Part shown: piece after piece, positions 17,398-25,171 of the stretch
How the letters are laid out: the number at the start of each line of letters is the position of its first letter
How positions within the stretch are numbered: the first letter of the stretch is position 1
Source of the DNA: Timaviella obliquedivisa GSE-PSE-MK23-08B
GTDB lineage: Bacteria > Cyanobacteriota > Cyanobacteriia > Elainellales > Elainellaceae
Direction of reading: 5' to 3'
DNA: 64,000 nt
NCBI GenBank assembly: GCA_019358855.1
Contig: JAHHII010000012.1
Span: 62,001 to 126,000, forward strand
Notes under the pieces: generated by a model
Told to the model about the DNA's origin: nothing
What the model saw: the letters and a program-made list of their open reading frames with translations, nothing else
Database searches by the model: none
Translations under genes and position numbers: made by a program

Positions 17398-18666
17398 ATG
17401 AACTCAGACAATCGTACTGACGCAGCCGCAAGCGCCCAGACCAGAGAACATCAAGAGCGTCTAGACCGCTATAGGCAGGATTTTTTACAAATCATTCGCC
17501 AAGAATCGCCCCCTGGTCAGGAGATGCGCTACGGCTTACAGCAACTTCAACAATCTCTAGAACTCACTGAACAAGAGGTAGAGGCGATCGAAGCGAGAGT
17601 TGACCACGAATTTCAAACTCAAAGCCGTGCCTACAAAGAGTCCTTGTACCGCTACGAGCAAGAATTTTCTGATGCGATTCGTCAAGAATTTCCCCTCAAT
17701 CCTACGCATCAGAATCGGCTATGGCAATTGCAAGATAGCCTGGGTTTACAAAGACCCGATGTCATTAAAATCGAAGGACAACTCATTGCACAAAAAGTTA
17801 GCCAGCCCTCAGTGCATGACTCTTCTGCCGTAGTCGCCCCTTTTCTCCCAGATCTAAACTCCTCATTTTCCGACTCGCCGTCAATTGACCCGCAATCCAT
17901 AGTGACTACAGCGCCTGATCCTCAAGATTTTCGGTTGCCCGACCCGCTTGAAGCCAAGCTAGTAGATGACATTGACTTGGAACCTTTCACAACTTCACCG
18001 CCATTTTCTAGGTTTGCCGAAGTCTCTACGACCCACCTGCCATTTTCCAGTTTCACTGAGTCGGATGAAAGCCTTCAGGCGCCAATTCTCCCTACCACCC
18101 GCCTCGATCCGCCCAGTCTCAGTTCTGACTGCGACGTGGACTACACCCATCTCCAAGATCTGCTAGAAGCAAATCAATGGAAAGAAGCTGATGAGGAGAC
18201 GTTGAATGTCATGCTTCAGGCAACCGCGCGCAGTCAGGCTGGTTGGTTAGACACGATCGCGCTTGCCGAATTTCCTTGCACCGACCTACACACCATCGAT
18301 CGTCTTTGGGGCAGATATAGTGATGAACAATTTAGTTTTAGAGTGCAATATCGGCTCTATTCTGGCGTGACTATCTCCACCGAAAACTCCGTTAATCCGA
18401 GTCGCTCCGACGAAGAACGCGCCTTAGAATTTAGTAAAAATGTTGGCTGGTGGGTCAAGCGCTTAGAATTCTTGAGATACTACAATCAACTTGACTTCAC
18501 TCTTCAAGCCCCCACTGGTCACTTGCCAGCCCTCTGGTTCTGGAAAATTCCTTGGGGGGAAGCCTGTCGCTATGGAGGCATTGGCTCAGGTCGTGGCGGC
18601 TGTCGTATGGATCATCAAATAATTACTGCCTTTATCGATCGCTTAGAACAGTGCGGCTTTAACTAG
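17398..18666 (+). CDS. GUN4-domain protein with N-terminal tandem repeat
   Basis: 422 residues. The C-terminal GUN4 domain spans about residues 249-415 (YTHLQDLLEANQWKEADEET, AEFPCTDLHTIDRLWGRYSD, GHLPALWFWKIPWG). The canonical GUN4 binds porphyrins and stimulates Mg-chelatase; many cyanobacteria have additional GUN4-fusion paralogues of unknown role, and this looks like one of those. The N-terminus has two copies of a roughly 45-residue helical unit, residues 24-68 (RYRQDFLQIIRQESPPGQEM...) and 85-130 (RYEQEFSDAIRQEFPLNPTH...). These are joined to GUN4 by a Ser/Pro/Asp-rich linker (about 135-245). No signal peptide or membrane helix. Confidence 0.88.
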   Translation: MNSDNRTDAAASAQTREHQERLDRYRQDFLQIIRQESPPGQEMRYGLQQLQQSLELTEQEVEAIEARVDHEFQTQSRAYKESLYRYEQEFSDAIRQEFPLNPTHQNRLWQLQDSLGLQRPDVIKIEGQLIAQKVSQPSVHDSSAVVAPFLPDLNSSFSDSPSIDPQSIVTTAPDPQDFRLPDPLEAKLVDDIDLEPFTTSPPFSRFAEVSTTHLPFSSFTESDESLQAPILPTTRLDPPSLSSDCDVDYTHLQDLLEANQWKEADEETLNVMLQATARSQAGWLDTIALAEFPCTDLHTIDRLWGRYSDEQFSFRVQYRLYSGVTISTENSVNPSRSDEERALEFSKNVGWWVKRLEFLRYYNQLDFTLQAPTGHLPALWFWKIPWGEACRYGGIGSGRGGCRMDHQIITAFIDRLEQCGFN

Positions 18667-18707
18667 TGTCCTCACTGCCTTTCCTTCAACCCTGCCTTCC
18701 TCCAGTC

Positions 18708-19514
18708 ATGACAGAAATAGAAACTGCCCCCACTCTTTTAGCACTCGATTTTGATGGAGTTCTCTGCAACGGTTTGATGGAATATTTTCAGACAGCTTGG
18801 CGAGTTTACTGCCAAATCTGGTCGCATCCTGAAGCAGTGCTGCCTGAAGGTTTGGCAGAAGAGTTTAATCGCTTGCGTCCAGTAGTGGAAACCGGATGGG
18901 AAATGCCTGTAGTGATTCAGGCAATTCTGTCAGGCGTTTCTGAGATAGAGATTTTAGCGAACTGGGCCGCGATCGCCCCTCAGCTTGCCAAAGCCACTGG
19001 GCTATCCCCCACCGAAATCGGCAATCAAGTCGATCACACACGCGATCGGTGGATTGCCAACGATCTAGAAAGTTGGCTGGCTCTCCATCAGTTTTATCCC
19101 GGAGTCATTGAGCGACTTCAGCAGATTAGTTCTTTGCATCCTGTCATTATCACTACTAAAGAAGAACGATTTGTGGTTCAGTTGTTGCAACAACAAGGCA
19201 TCGACTTTCCCCAATCTCAAATTTTCGGTAAGTCCCTTAAACAACCCAAATCACAAACGCTCCGTGCCCTCATTCAAGATCTGAGTCAGCAAAATCTGAG
19301 TCAGCAAACAGAGCATCTCAGGATCTGGTTTGTCGAAGATCGGCTAAAAACTCTACAAGCCATTACCGTTCAGCCTGACCTAAGCCCTGTTCGGCTTTTT
19401 TTAGGCGATTGGGGATACAATACTGCCTCAGACCGAGAAGCCGCCAGACAAGACCCTAGAATTCATCTTCTATCACTTTCAACCTTTGCTGGCGAGTTTT
19501 CTCTATGGATTTAA
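18708..19514 (+). CDS. HAD-superfamily hydrolase
   Basis: About 268 residues from ATG at 18708 (MTEIETAPTLLALDFDGVLC). A GTG at 18666 in frame would overlap the stop of the preceding GUN4 gene by one base and is the alternative start. HAD motifs: I DFDGVLCNG with the nucleophile and acid Asp pair, II VIITTKEE, III Lys in GKSLKQPKS, IV WFVEDRLKTL. The cap is helical, inserted after motif I as in subfamily I phosphatases. Substrate not predictable. Coupled or nearly coupled to the GUN4-fusion gene, so possibly co-transcribed with it. Confidence 0.82.
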   Translation: MTEIETAPTLLALDFDGVLCNGLMEYFQTAWRVYCQIWSHPEAVLPEGLAEEFNRLRPVVETGWEMPVVIQAILSGVSEIEILANWAAIAPQLAKATGLSPTEIGNQVDHTRDRWIANDLESWLALHQFYPGVIERLQQISSLHPVIITTKEERFVVQLLQQQGIDFPQSQIFGKSLKQPKSQTLRALIQDLSQQNLSQQTEHLRIWFVEDRLKTLQAITVQPDLSPVRLFLGDWGYNTASDREAARQDPRIHLLSLSTFAGEFSLWI

Positions 19515-20413
19515 ATCTCAAGCAGTTTTGAAGTATCCTTTAACGTTTTCTTTTCAGTAAAAATATTGATTCATTGATTAAAGCTAAAACTTTAGGCAAC
19601 GCGACTGATAAAACTTAATTAACTGAGGCGATCGCCTCAGTTAAATCGCCGTTAAATTAAGTTCTTTCGCTTGTTTTATTCTACATACACTATTTTTAAA
19701 ACAAGAATTCACTCATTTTTTTATCTTCTCAGTAACACAACACTGACCTAACTCTGTAGGGTTTGTTTGTCAAGAATAAAAGATGAATTAAACTAACTTG
19801 TATTGGAACCATCTTTATTTTTAGAGATAAGCAAAAAATTAAACTGCAACATATATTCCACCCAAGAATAATATTCATCAGTTAGTAATTAACTCCAATT
19901 TTTGGGTTGACCCGCAGCTTGGTTGTAGACAAGTTACCCGTGTTTTCCAGGTCTTGTAGGTTTTTCAATTGCCTGCTGAGGCAACATCCTTTGAGATAAA
20001 TTTCTCCTCAACTTTGCCTTTAACTCGTTTTTATATAAATGCCTCATTCCTCACAAAGGCTTTATAGAATCATCTTTGTGAGCACAAATAAGGGTGCTAT
20101 TGTTAGTATTACTAAATATTAATGGATTGATCCCTACTTTATCCATTGCGTGCAGATCAGTGATCTATCAGAGGAGTAAGAAGACGTGCTTACTTTAGTT
20201 TCGCCTATTAGCAGATCTGTTAGATGTTGTGGGAATGCTAAAGAGTGAGTATTCCAGCGATATAAATCCCTCTTGAAGGGAATTCTGCTTAAATGGTCTT
20301 CTACTGACCTTAGGGTCATTGGAGGGAGCGTCGAAGGTAGATTGATTAAGCCGTGTGTTCAGCCTGATTCAAATCAACCTTCTACTGCAGCGCCGGGATC
20401 GCTGTTGTTCCTG
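19515..20413. other. 0.9 kb AT-rich intergenic region with palindromes
   Basis: No convincing gene. Contents: a 26-bp perfect palindrome (19619-19644), described separately; an inverted repeat ctcacaaag (20050-20058) / ctttgtgag (20074-20082); a small palindrome agatcagtgatct (20154-20166); and tgacc/ggtca near 20305. The last 140 bases are open in the frame of the following gene but lack coding character before ATG 20414. It may contain a small RNA or long leader; I cannot match it to a known one. Confidence 0.5.
19619..19644. repeat. 26-bp perfect palindrome centred on a HIP1 site
   Basis: The sequence from ttaactgaggcga at 19619 reads the same on both strands to 19644, with gcgatcgc at the exact centre and no loop. 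It is flanked by a second inverted repeat, acttaatt (19613-19620) / aattaagt (19655-19662), although the arms are unequally spaced. About 105 bases after the HAD gene stop; could act as a terminator-like hairpin or protein-binding site. Confidence 0.75.
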
Positions 20414-20701
20414 ATGAAATCTGATTCTTCTGATTCTTTTAACTCTCAACCTCTTGATTCTGAACTTGCTGTATACAACTGCGAAATTCATCTAAAGTTT
20501 CGGCTCATTGAAGATAAAAATCTTCCCCGCGATCGCGAACAGCTATTAGAAGCACTACTAGACGCATTTTCCTACGGCGCAGACGAATACCTTGAGCCAC
20601 TCCAAGCTCATGCTGAAGTCACAGAAGTTTCTGAAATAGAAGCTTCTCCTGAAATGCGCCGTCAGTTAATTCGCTTGCGTAATTCTAAAGACCTGGCTTA
20701 A
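20414..20701 (+). CDS. Small conserved cyanobacterial protein
   Basis: 95 residues from ATG at 20414 (MKSDSSDSFNSQPLDSELAV). Frame remains open upstream to 20273 but that part looks non-coding. The body (YNCEIHLKFRLIEDKNLPRD, LLEALLDAFSYGADEYLEPL, EASPEMRRQLIRLRNS) has the look of a small alpha/beta protein that I believe is widespread in cyanobacteria, but I know no function. Soluble, acidic, no cysteine cluster. Followed by a strong terminator, so monocistronic. Confidence 0.75.
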   Translation: MKSDSSDSFNSQPLDSELAVYNCEIHLKFRLIEDKNLPRDREQLLEALLDAFSYGADEYLEPLQAHAEVTEVSEIEASPEMRRQLIRLRNSKDLA

Positions 20702-20774
20702 ATCACAGATTTCTACAGATTTCGGTCTGTAGGGGTTTGGCTTCACTAACTTTGTTTAAATCCACTAAGCACCT

Positions 20775-20802
20775 GCGGGGACGTGAAAACTCATGTCCCC
20801 GC
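20775..20802. terminator. Bidirectional terminator
   Basis: 12-bp stem with one G-T pair: gcggggacgtga (20775-20786) with tcatgtccccgc (20791-20802), loop aaac, followed by tctattttt on the plus strand. It lies between the convergent small-protein gene and the epimerase gene ending at 20810. Confidence 0.85.
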
Positions 20803-20809
20803 TCTATTT

Positions 20810-21736
20810 TTATGATTGGCTCAAAATCTCTTTCAGTGCGGGTTTCACAGTCGAGTAAGTAAACTTAAACCCACTAGATTCAGTCCGTTTCGGGAGAACC
20901 TGCTGACCTTGCAGTACAACCTGCGCTCCATCTCCTAACAACGCTTCGAGGGCAAAGTCTGGCACAGGTAGCCAGGACGGACGGTTCATGACTTGCCCTA
21001 AGGCTTGACACAGTTCTGCCATGCGCACTGGCTGAGGAGCCGTGGCATTGTAGGTGCCCGTCATCTCAGTTTGAGTCAAAGCTTGAAGAATCAGGCTGAC
21101 TAAGTCATCTCGGTGAATCCATGAGAACCACTGCCGACCACTGCCAATTGGACCTCCAGCAAACATTCGGAAGGGCAGCAACATTTTGGCGATCGCCCCA
21201 CCCATTCCCAATACAATTCCCGTTCGTAAAATCACCAGCCGCACGCCAGCCGACTTGACCCGCTCTGCCTCATACTCCCAGTCTTGACAGACCTGTGCCA
21301 AGAAATCACTGCCGGGTTTAGCAGATTCTTCAAACACTGCGGTTTCACTGGTGCCATAGTAGCCAATGGCAGAGGAATTAACCAGAACCGTGGGCTTAGG
21401 GCTTGCTTGCGCGATCGCCTCTACAATTTTCCGCGTGCCCAGTTTGCGGCTGTCAGAAATTTCTTGCTTACGTTCTGGAGTCCAACGGCTCTCAGCGATG
21501 GGCGCTCCTGCCAAATTCACGACGGCATCGCATCCAGAAATCGATCGCTGCCAAGCGCCCGATTCTAGGGGCGAGTAAGCCACAATTTCTACATCAGAAA
21601 ATGTGGCTGTCGGAAAAACTCGTTTTGCTTGTTCGGCGCTACGGGTCAATACCAAGATCTGATGCCCTTCTGCCTGAAGTCGCTCGACCAAGCGACTCCC
21701 CACAAATCCTGTTGCCCCAGTTACTGCTACTTTCAT
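20810..21736 (-). CDS. TIGR01777-family SDR epimerase (YfcH-like)
   Basis: 308 residues. The N-terminal Rossmann motif VTGATGFVGSRLVERL binds NAD(P). DAVVNLAGAPIAESRWTPERK, SRKLGTRKIVEAI and VNSSAIGYYGTSE are typical of the TIGR01777 (YfcH/SulA-like) extended short-chain dehydrogenases. LRTGIVLGMGGAIAKMLLPF, GSGRQWFSWIHRDD and GTYNATAPQPVRMAEL follow in the usual order. The Tyr of the catalytic site is within the GYYGT stretch. Substrate unknown; in cyanobacteria this family is sometimes discussed with cell division, but nothing here proves it. Single gene on its strand. Confidence 0.9.
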   Translation of the reverse strand: MKVAVTGATGFVGSRLVERLQAEGHQILVLTRSAEQAKRVFPTATFSDVEIVAYSPLESGAWQRSISGCDAVVNLAGAPIAESRWTPERKQEISDSRKLGTRKIVEAIAQASPKPTVLVNSSAIGYYGTSETAVFEESAKPGSDFLAQVCQDWEYEAERVKSAGVRLVILRTGIVLGMGGAIAKMLLPFRMFAGGPIGSGRQWFSWIHRDDLVSLILQALTQTEMTGTYNATAPQPVRMAELCQALGQVMNRPSWLPVPDFALEALLGDGAQVVLQGQQVLPKRTESSGFKFTYSTVKPALKEILSQS

Positions 21737-21916
21737 AAGCCTCTGAATTGAATAAACGCCCTAGCACTCACTCTGAACGTTTCAAAATACCTTCAATAGG
21801 TCAGTATACAGACTGTAAGGTTGCCTTGAATGCTGAAGAGTTGGTGAGTTCAGCCCAAAAATCTTCTAAATTGAGAAGAGTGATATTTTCTAAATGAGTC
21901 CATTTTGTTGAACTCT

Positions 21917-22603
21917 ATGTTCCTAATCGAACCCAGTTTGAGCTTACAGATTGCTGTGGTGGCAGTGTGGCTAGCCTTTGTAGTGGCGATCGCTGAAGTT
22001 CTTCGTCGGGTTGCCCATGCCCAGCCTGAAATGGTTCGCAAAATTGTCCATATTGGCACGGGCAACGTTATTCTACTTGCCTGGTGGCTAAAAATTCCGG
22101 CATGGATGGGAATTTTAGCTTCGGTTCTCTTCAGTTTAGTGACTCTTTTATCATACCGACTGTCAATCTTGCCAGATATCAATAACATTGGACGAAAAAG
22201 CCTGGGCACTTTTTTCTATGCCGTCAGTATTGGCGTTTTAATTGGCATTTTTTGGCAAGCTCATGTCTACTATGCAGTCATGGGCGTGCTGATCATGACT
22301 TGGGGTGATGGACTAGCAGCGCTTATTGGAAAACAATGGGGACGGCACCCTTACGAGCTTTGGGGAATGCAAAAAAGTTGGGAGGGGTCATTGACCATGG
22401 CACTAGTTAGCTACGGTGTCAGTAGCTCTATTTTTCTATCTGTGCAAGGAAATATTTGGCAAACTTGGCTCGTTGCTGCTGCGATCGCCCTGATCGCCAC
22501 AGGTCTAGAGGCTTTCTCTAAATGGGGTATTGATAATTTGACTGTGCCGTTAGGAAGTGCGATCGCGGCTTTCTTGTTAAATGACTTTTCCCTATGGAAC
22601 TAA
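21917..22603 (+). CDS. Phytol kinase / polyprenol kinase family (VTE5-like)
   Basis: About 228 residues from ATG at 21917 (MFLIEPSLSLQ); a TTG at 21905 in frame is less likely. Six to seven membrane helices. The CTP-dependent phytol/dolichol kinase motifs are visible: EMVRKIVHIGTGNVILLAWW, MTWGDGLAALIGKQWGRHPY, MQKSWEGSLTMALVS. Cyanobacterial members (the Slr1652 group) and plant VTE5 phosphorylate phytol released from chlorophyll for tocopherol or chlorophyll salvage. That function is an inference from family. It lies 36 bases upstream of a DUF1400 gene, possibly in one transcript. Confidence 0.87.
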   Translation: MFLIEPSLSLQIAVVAVWLAFVVAIAEVLRRVAHAQPEMVRKIVHIGTGNVILLAWWLKIPAWMGILASVLFSLVTLLSYRLSILPDINNIGRKSLGTFFYAVSIGVLIGIFWQAHVYYAVMGVLIMTWGDGLAALIGKQWGRHPYELWGMQKSWEGSLTMALVSYGVSSSIFLSVQGNIWQTWLVAAAIALIATGLEAFSKWGIDNLTVPLGSAIAAFLLNDFSLWN

Positions 22604-22639
22604 ACCCATGTCCCTAACGTCTGCCTATGATGGAGAACA

Positions 22640-23215
22640 ATGGGTTCAGTTAGAGGAAAGATGTTTAATAAAAAACCTTTGAAACTGGCAATATGGGGAG
22701 CACTGGGCACCCCGATCGCCCTCTCTCTAATCAGCCCAATGGCGCTCGCCTCTGAACAGGTTGTGCTTAAGTACAACGTCTTTGAGCGTTCAGTTTCTGT
22801 CGAAGAACTCACTACTTTTGCCGAGACAGGTAAACTCTCGCGTGACCTCAAAGCTTATCTGCGAACATCTAAGCAAGACCCAGAGACAATTCGTCAAACT
22901 CTCACCGACACAGTTGAGGTTGACGTTGTAACGCTCGATCGGTTTCTTAATAGCATCGTTGGCGACATCGCCCTAGAACGACTAAGTCGATATATCTACA
23001 CGTCTTCTCGCAAAGCTGACAAACAAGCCATGCGAGCCGCCCTCGTGCTCTCTGCAAGCGAGGACAACAACATCAGCATTCTCGAGGTGGCGCAGAACTA
23101 CCCCACTGAAGAAGTTCATATCGATGGTAATCGTCTTTCAGAAACCTATGCACAGATTTCACTTCTCAGAGGCGGTCTTGACAACCTTTTAGAGCGAATT
23201 AGAGGAGTGCTTTAA
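22640..23215 (+). CDS. Stand-alone DUF1400 secreted protein
   Basis: 191 residues. ATG at 22640 has a ggag Shine-Dalgarno 4 bases upstream; ATG at 22661 (MFNKKPLK) is an alternative. A signal peptide (about residues 14-38, ending PMALASE) precedes the DUF1400 region: QVVLKYNVFERSVSVEELTT, DLKAYLRTSKQDPETIRQTL, VDVVTLDRFLNSIVGDIALE, DKQAMRAALVLSASEDNN. In cyanobacteria this domain usually precedes an alpha/beta hydrolase in one polypeptide; here it stands alone and ends with IRGVL. Exported, function unknown. Its 3' end is 8 bases from the convergent small gene. Confidence 0.85.
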   Translation: MGSVRGKMFNKKPLKLAIWGALGTPIALSLISPMALASEQVVLKYNVFERSVSVEELTTFAETGKLSRDLKAYLRTSKQDPETIRQTLTDTVEVDVVTLDRFLNSIVGDIALERLSRYIYTSSRKADKQAMRAALVLSASEDNNISILEVAQNYPTEEVHIDGNRLSETYAQISLLRGGLDNLLERIRGVL

Positions 23216-23223
23216 GAAGCAAC

Positions 23224-23421
23224 CTAATAGGCTAAAGTCTCTAGGGTTTCGCGCAAGTAGCAACTGACCAGTTGCTCTTGGTTCATGCTCTGAATCTGTG
23301 GGCTACTCGTCTGCTCAAGGTGCCATCGCTTGAACCCAGAACTTGTCGCGATCGCCCGTTTCAGGCTATTCCAGGTCGTATCTTCCGAAAACTGGCTTGG
23401 GGGAGTGGATGGAGAAGCCAT
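23224..23421 (-). CDS. Small conserved cyanobacterial protein (65 aa)
   Basis: 65 residues: begins MASPSTPPSQFSEDTTWNSL and ends SCYLRETLETLAY. The WNSLKRAIATSSGFKRWHLE segment and the Leu-Arg-Glu-Thr-Leu-Glu-Thr-Leu-Ala-Tyr end resemble short cyanobacterial hypothetical proteins I have seen elsewhere, and the frame is free of conflict with other genes, so I regard it as real. Likely cytosolic and helical; no function known. Its start region is divergent from deoC at 23569. Confidence 0.7.
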   Translation of the reverse strand: MASPSTPPSQFSEDTTWNSLKRAIATSSGFKRWHLEQTSSPQIQSMNQEQLVSCYLRETLETLAY

Positions 23422-23568
23422 AATAACCTCAGAAAATCATACATGAGAAAATTTCGTTAGCCATTATTTCGTCATGCGTTAATAGCATAACGTACTCGCT
23501 CTAATCAGAAGTGTGTTGCTTTACACTGTGCGGTATTAAGCCAGATTAAAAACAAGCGGGGTAGAAGC

Positions 23569-24255
23569 GTGGCAGGATTTACGACTGAAATTAACTTAGC
23601 AGAATTTATTGATCACTCTCTTCTGAATCCTGCTGCTACTCCAGAGCAGGTTTTGAAGTGCTGCGAAGAGGCAGATCGATTTGGCTTTCCAACTGTCTGT
23701 ATCTTCCCTAATGCTGTTCGTCAGGCGGTAGAGTTCTTGCATAATAAACGTCCTCAGGTTTGTACTGTGATTGGTTTTCCGACTGGGGCAACGACCTCTG
23801 CGGTCAAGCGATTTGAGGCACAGGAAGCCATGGAAAATGGTGCTAACGAGTTGGATGTGGTTATTAACTTAAGCTGGCTAAAATCTGGCAATACTGAAGC
23901 GTTACATCGAGAACTGGCTGCTATTGTCGACGAGACAGGGCTAACGATTAAAGCCATCCTGGAAACTGCCATCCTGAGTGACGAAGAGAAGGTGTTGGCA
24001 GCCGAAATCTGCATTGATGCGGGTGTCTCGTTTTTGAAGACCAGCACAGGTTGGTTAGGGGGCGCAACAGTGGCAGATGTTCAACTCCTGCACCAGGTTG
24101 CTAAAGACCAGGTGGCGATCAAAGCTTCGGGTGGAATTCGGACGGCAGAGCAGGCGATCGCGCTGATTATGGCAGGTGCTACTCGTTTAGGAACTTCCTA
24201 CGGCCCTGCTTTAGTGCGGCAACACGGTACGCTTGAGGAAGGATTAGCCTCTTAA
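23569..24255 (+). CDS. deoC: Deoxyribose-phosphate aldolase
   Basis: 228 residues from GTG at 23569. The TIM-barrel class I aldolase shows all usual marks: [48 protein letters not shown] with a conserved Lys, FLKTSTGW with the Schiff-base Lys157, and KASGGIRT with a second active-site Lys. It cleaves 2-deoxyribose-5-phosphate to acetaldehyde and glyceraldehyde-3-phosphate. First gene of a compact run with recO (7-base gap) and an MFS transporter (3-base gap). Confidence 0.95.
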   Translation: MAGFTTEINLAEFIDHSLLNPAATPEQVLKCCEEADRFGFPTVCIFPNAVRQAVEFLHNKRPQVCTVIGFPTGATTSAVKRFEAQEAMENGANELDVVINLSWLKSGNTEALHRELAAIVDETGLTIKAILETAILSDEEKVLAAEICIDAGVSFLKTSTGWLGGATVADVQLLHQVAKDQVAIKASGGIRTAEQAIALIMAGATRLGTSYGPALVRQHGTLEEGLAS

Positions 24256-24262
24256 TTAATAT

Positions 24263-25168
24263 ATGAGTGGAACTTACAAGGCAATTGGAATTAATCTCAA
24301 GACAGCGCCGTCAGGAGAATCCGATCGCCTGTTAACCATTCTCACAGAGGAGTTTGGCTTAATTCGGGCGATCGCTCCTGGCGCTCGTAAACACAAGTCT
24401 AGTTTGGGTGGGCGTAGCGGCTTATTCGTTGTCAATCAACTGCTGATTGTTCAAGGACGTAACCTCGACAAAGTTATTCAAGCAGAGAGCTTGGAGTCAT
24501 ATCCTGGTCTTAGTCAAAGCCTGAGTAAACTAACCGCAGGTCAGTACCTGGCAGAGCTTGCCCTCTGTCAAGCCTTGAGCGATCAACCTCAAGCCGAGTT
24601 GTTTTGCCTCATAAGAGAGCATCTCAGCCGCGTAGAAAAATCTCCTGCAACGCTTGCTTGCCTTACCCATGCATCTTTTCACCTCCTTGCCTTAGCAGGA
24701 ATTACACCTCAAGTCCAGGAGTGCTGCGTGACTCGGCACATCATTACCCCAAACCTGAGCGATCCTAACTGGAGAATTGGCTTCAGCGTTGTCTCAGGAG
24801 GCACTGTTCAACTTGCTGAACTTGACCATTTATCCTCCCCGTCCCGTCCTCAAAAAAAGTTATCGCTTTTATCTTCAAATAGCTCCAAAGTGTCTAGCCC
24901 TTCCTCAACCCAAGAGCATCCAGCATGGGTAACTCAACTCAATGCCTTGGAGTTATGGCTGCTTCAACGATTGGCACAACCTAACCTCATCCAAGATCTG
25001 CTGCAAGTCGATGAGGCAATTTTAGAGCCTAATTATTATCAAGCGTGGCTTTCCATTGAACGAGTATTGCGCCATTATGCTCAATATCACCTCGATCGCC
25101 CCATTCGTTCTGCGGCACTCATTGATGCCTGCTTTGTTCCCGCTAACGCCCCTTCTCCCTGTTCGTAA
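24263..25168 (+). CDS. recO: DNA repair protein RecO
   Basis: 301 residues. N-terminal OB-fold: YKAIGINLKTAPSGESDRLL, TILTEEFGLIRAIAPGARKH, then FVVNQLLIVQGRNLDKVIQA and the helical domain (YLAELALCQALSDQPQAELF). RecO anneals SSB-coated single strands and loads RecA with RecR. Slightly longer than the E. coli protein, with a Ser-rich insertion near residues 190-215 (SSPSRPQKKLSLLSSNSSKV), typical of cyanobacterial sequences. A lone Cys pair (QECCVTRH) is present but not the four-Cys zinc motif of Deinococcus RecO. Confidence 0.92.
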   Translation: MSGTYKAIGINLKTAPSGESDRLLTILTEEFGLIRAIAPGARKHKSSLGGRSGLFVVNQLLIVQGRNLDKVIQAESLESYPGLSQSLSKLTAGQYLAELALCQALSDQPQAELFCLIREHLSRVEKSPATLACLTHASFHLLALAGITPQVQECCVTRHIITPNLSDPNWRIGFSVVSGGTVQLAELDHLSSPSRPQKKLSLLSSNSSKVSSPSSTQEHPAWVTQLNALELWLLQRLAQPNLIQDLLQVDEAILEPNYYQAWLSIERVLRHYAQYHLDRPIRSAALIDACFVPANAPSPCS

Positions 25169-25171
25169 ACC

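Noticed and set aside
21403-21738. 111-codon frame antisense to the epimerase gene
   Set aside because: The epimerase motifs are intact on the other strand; the antisense product has no domain.
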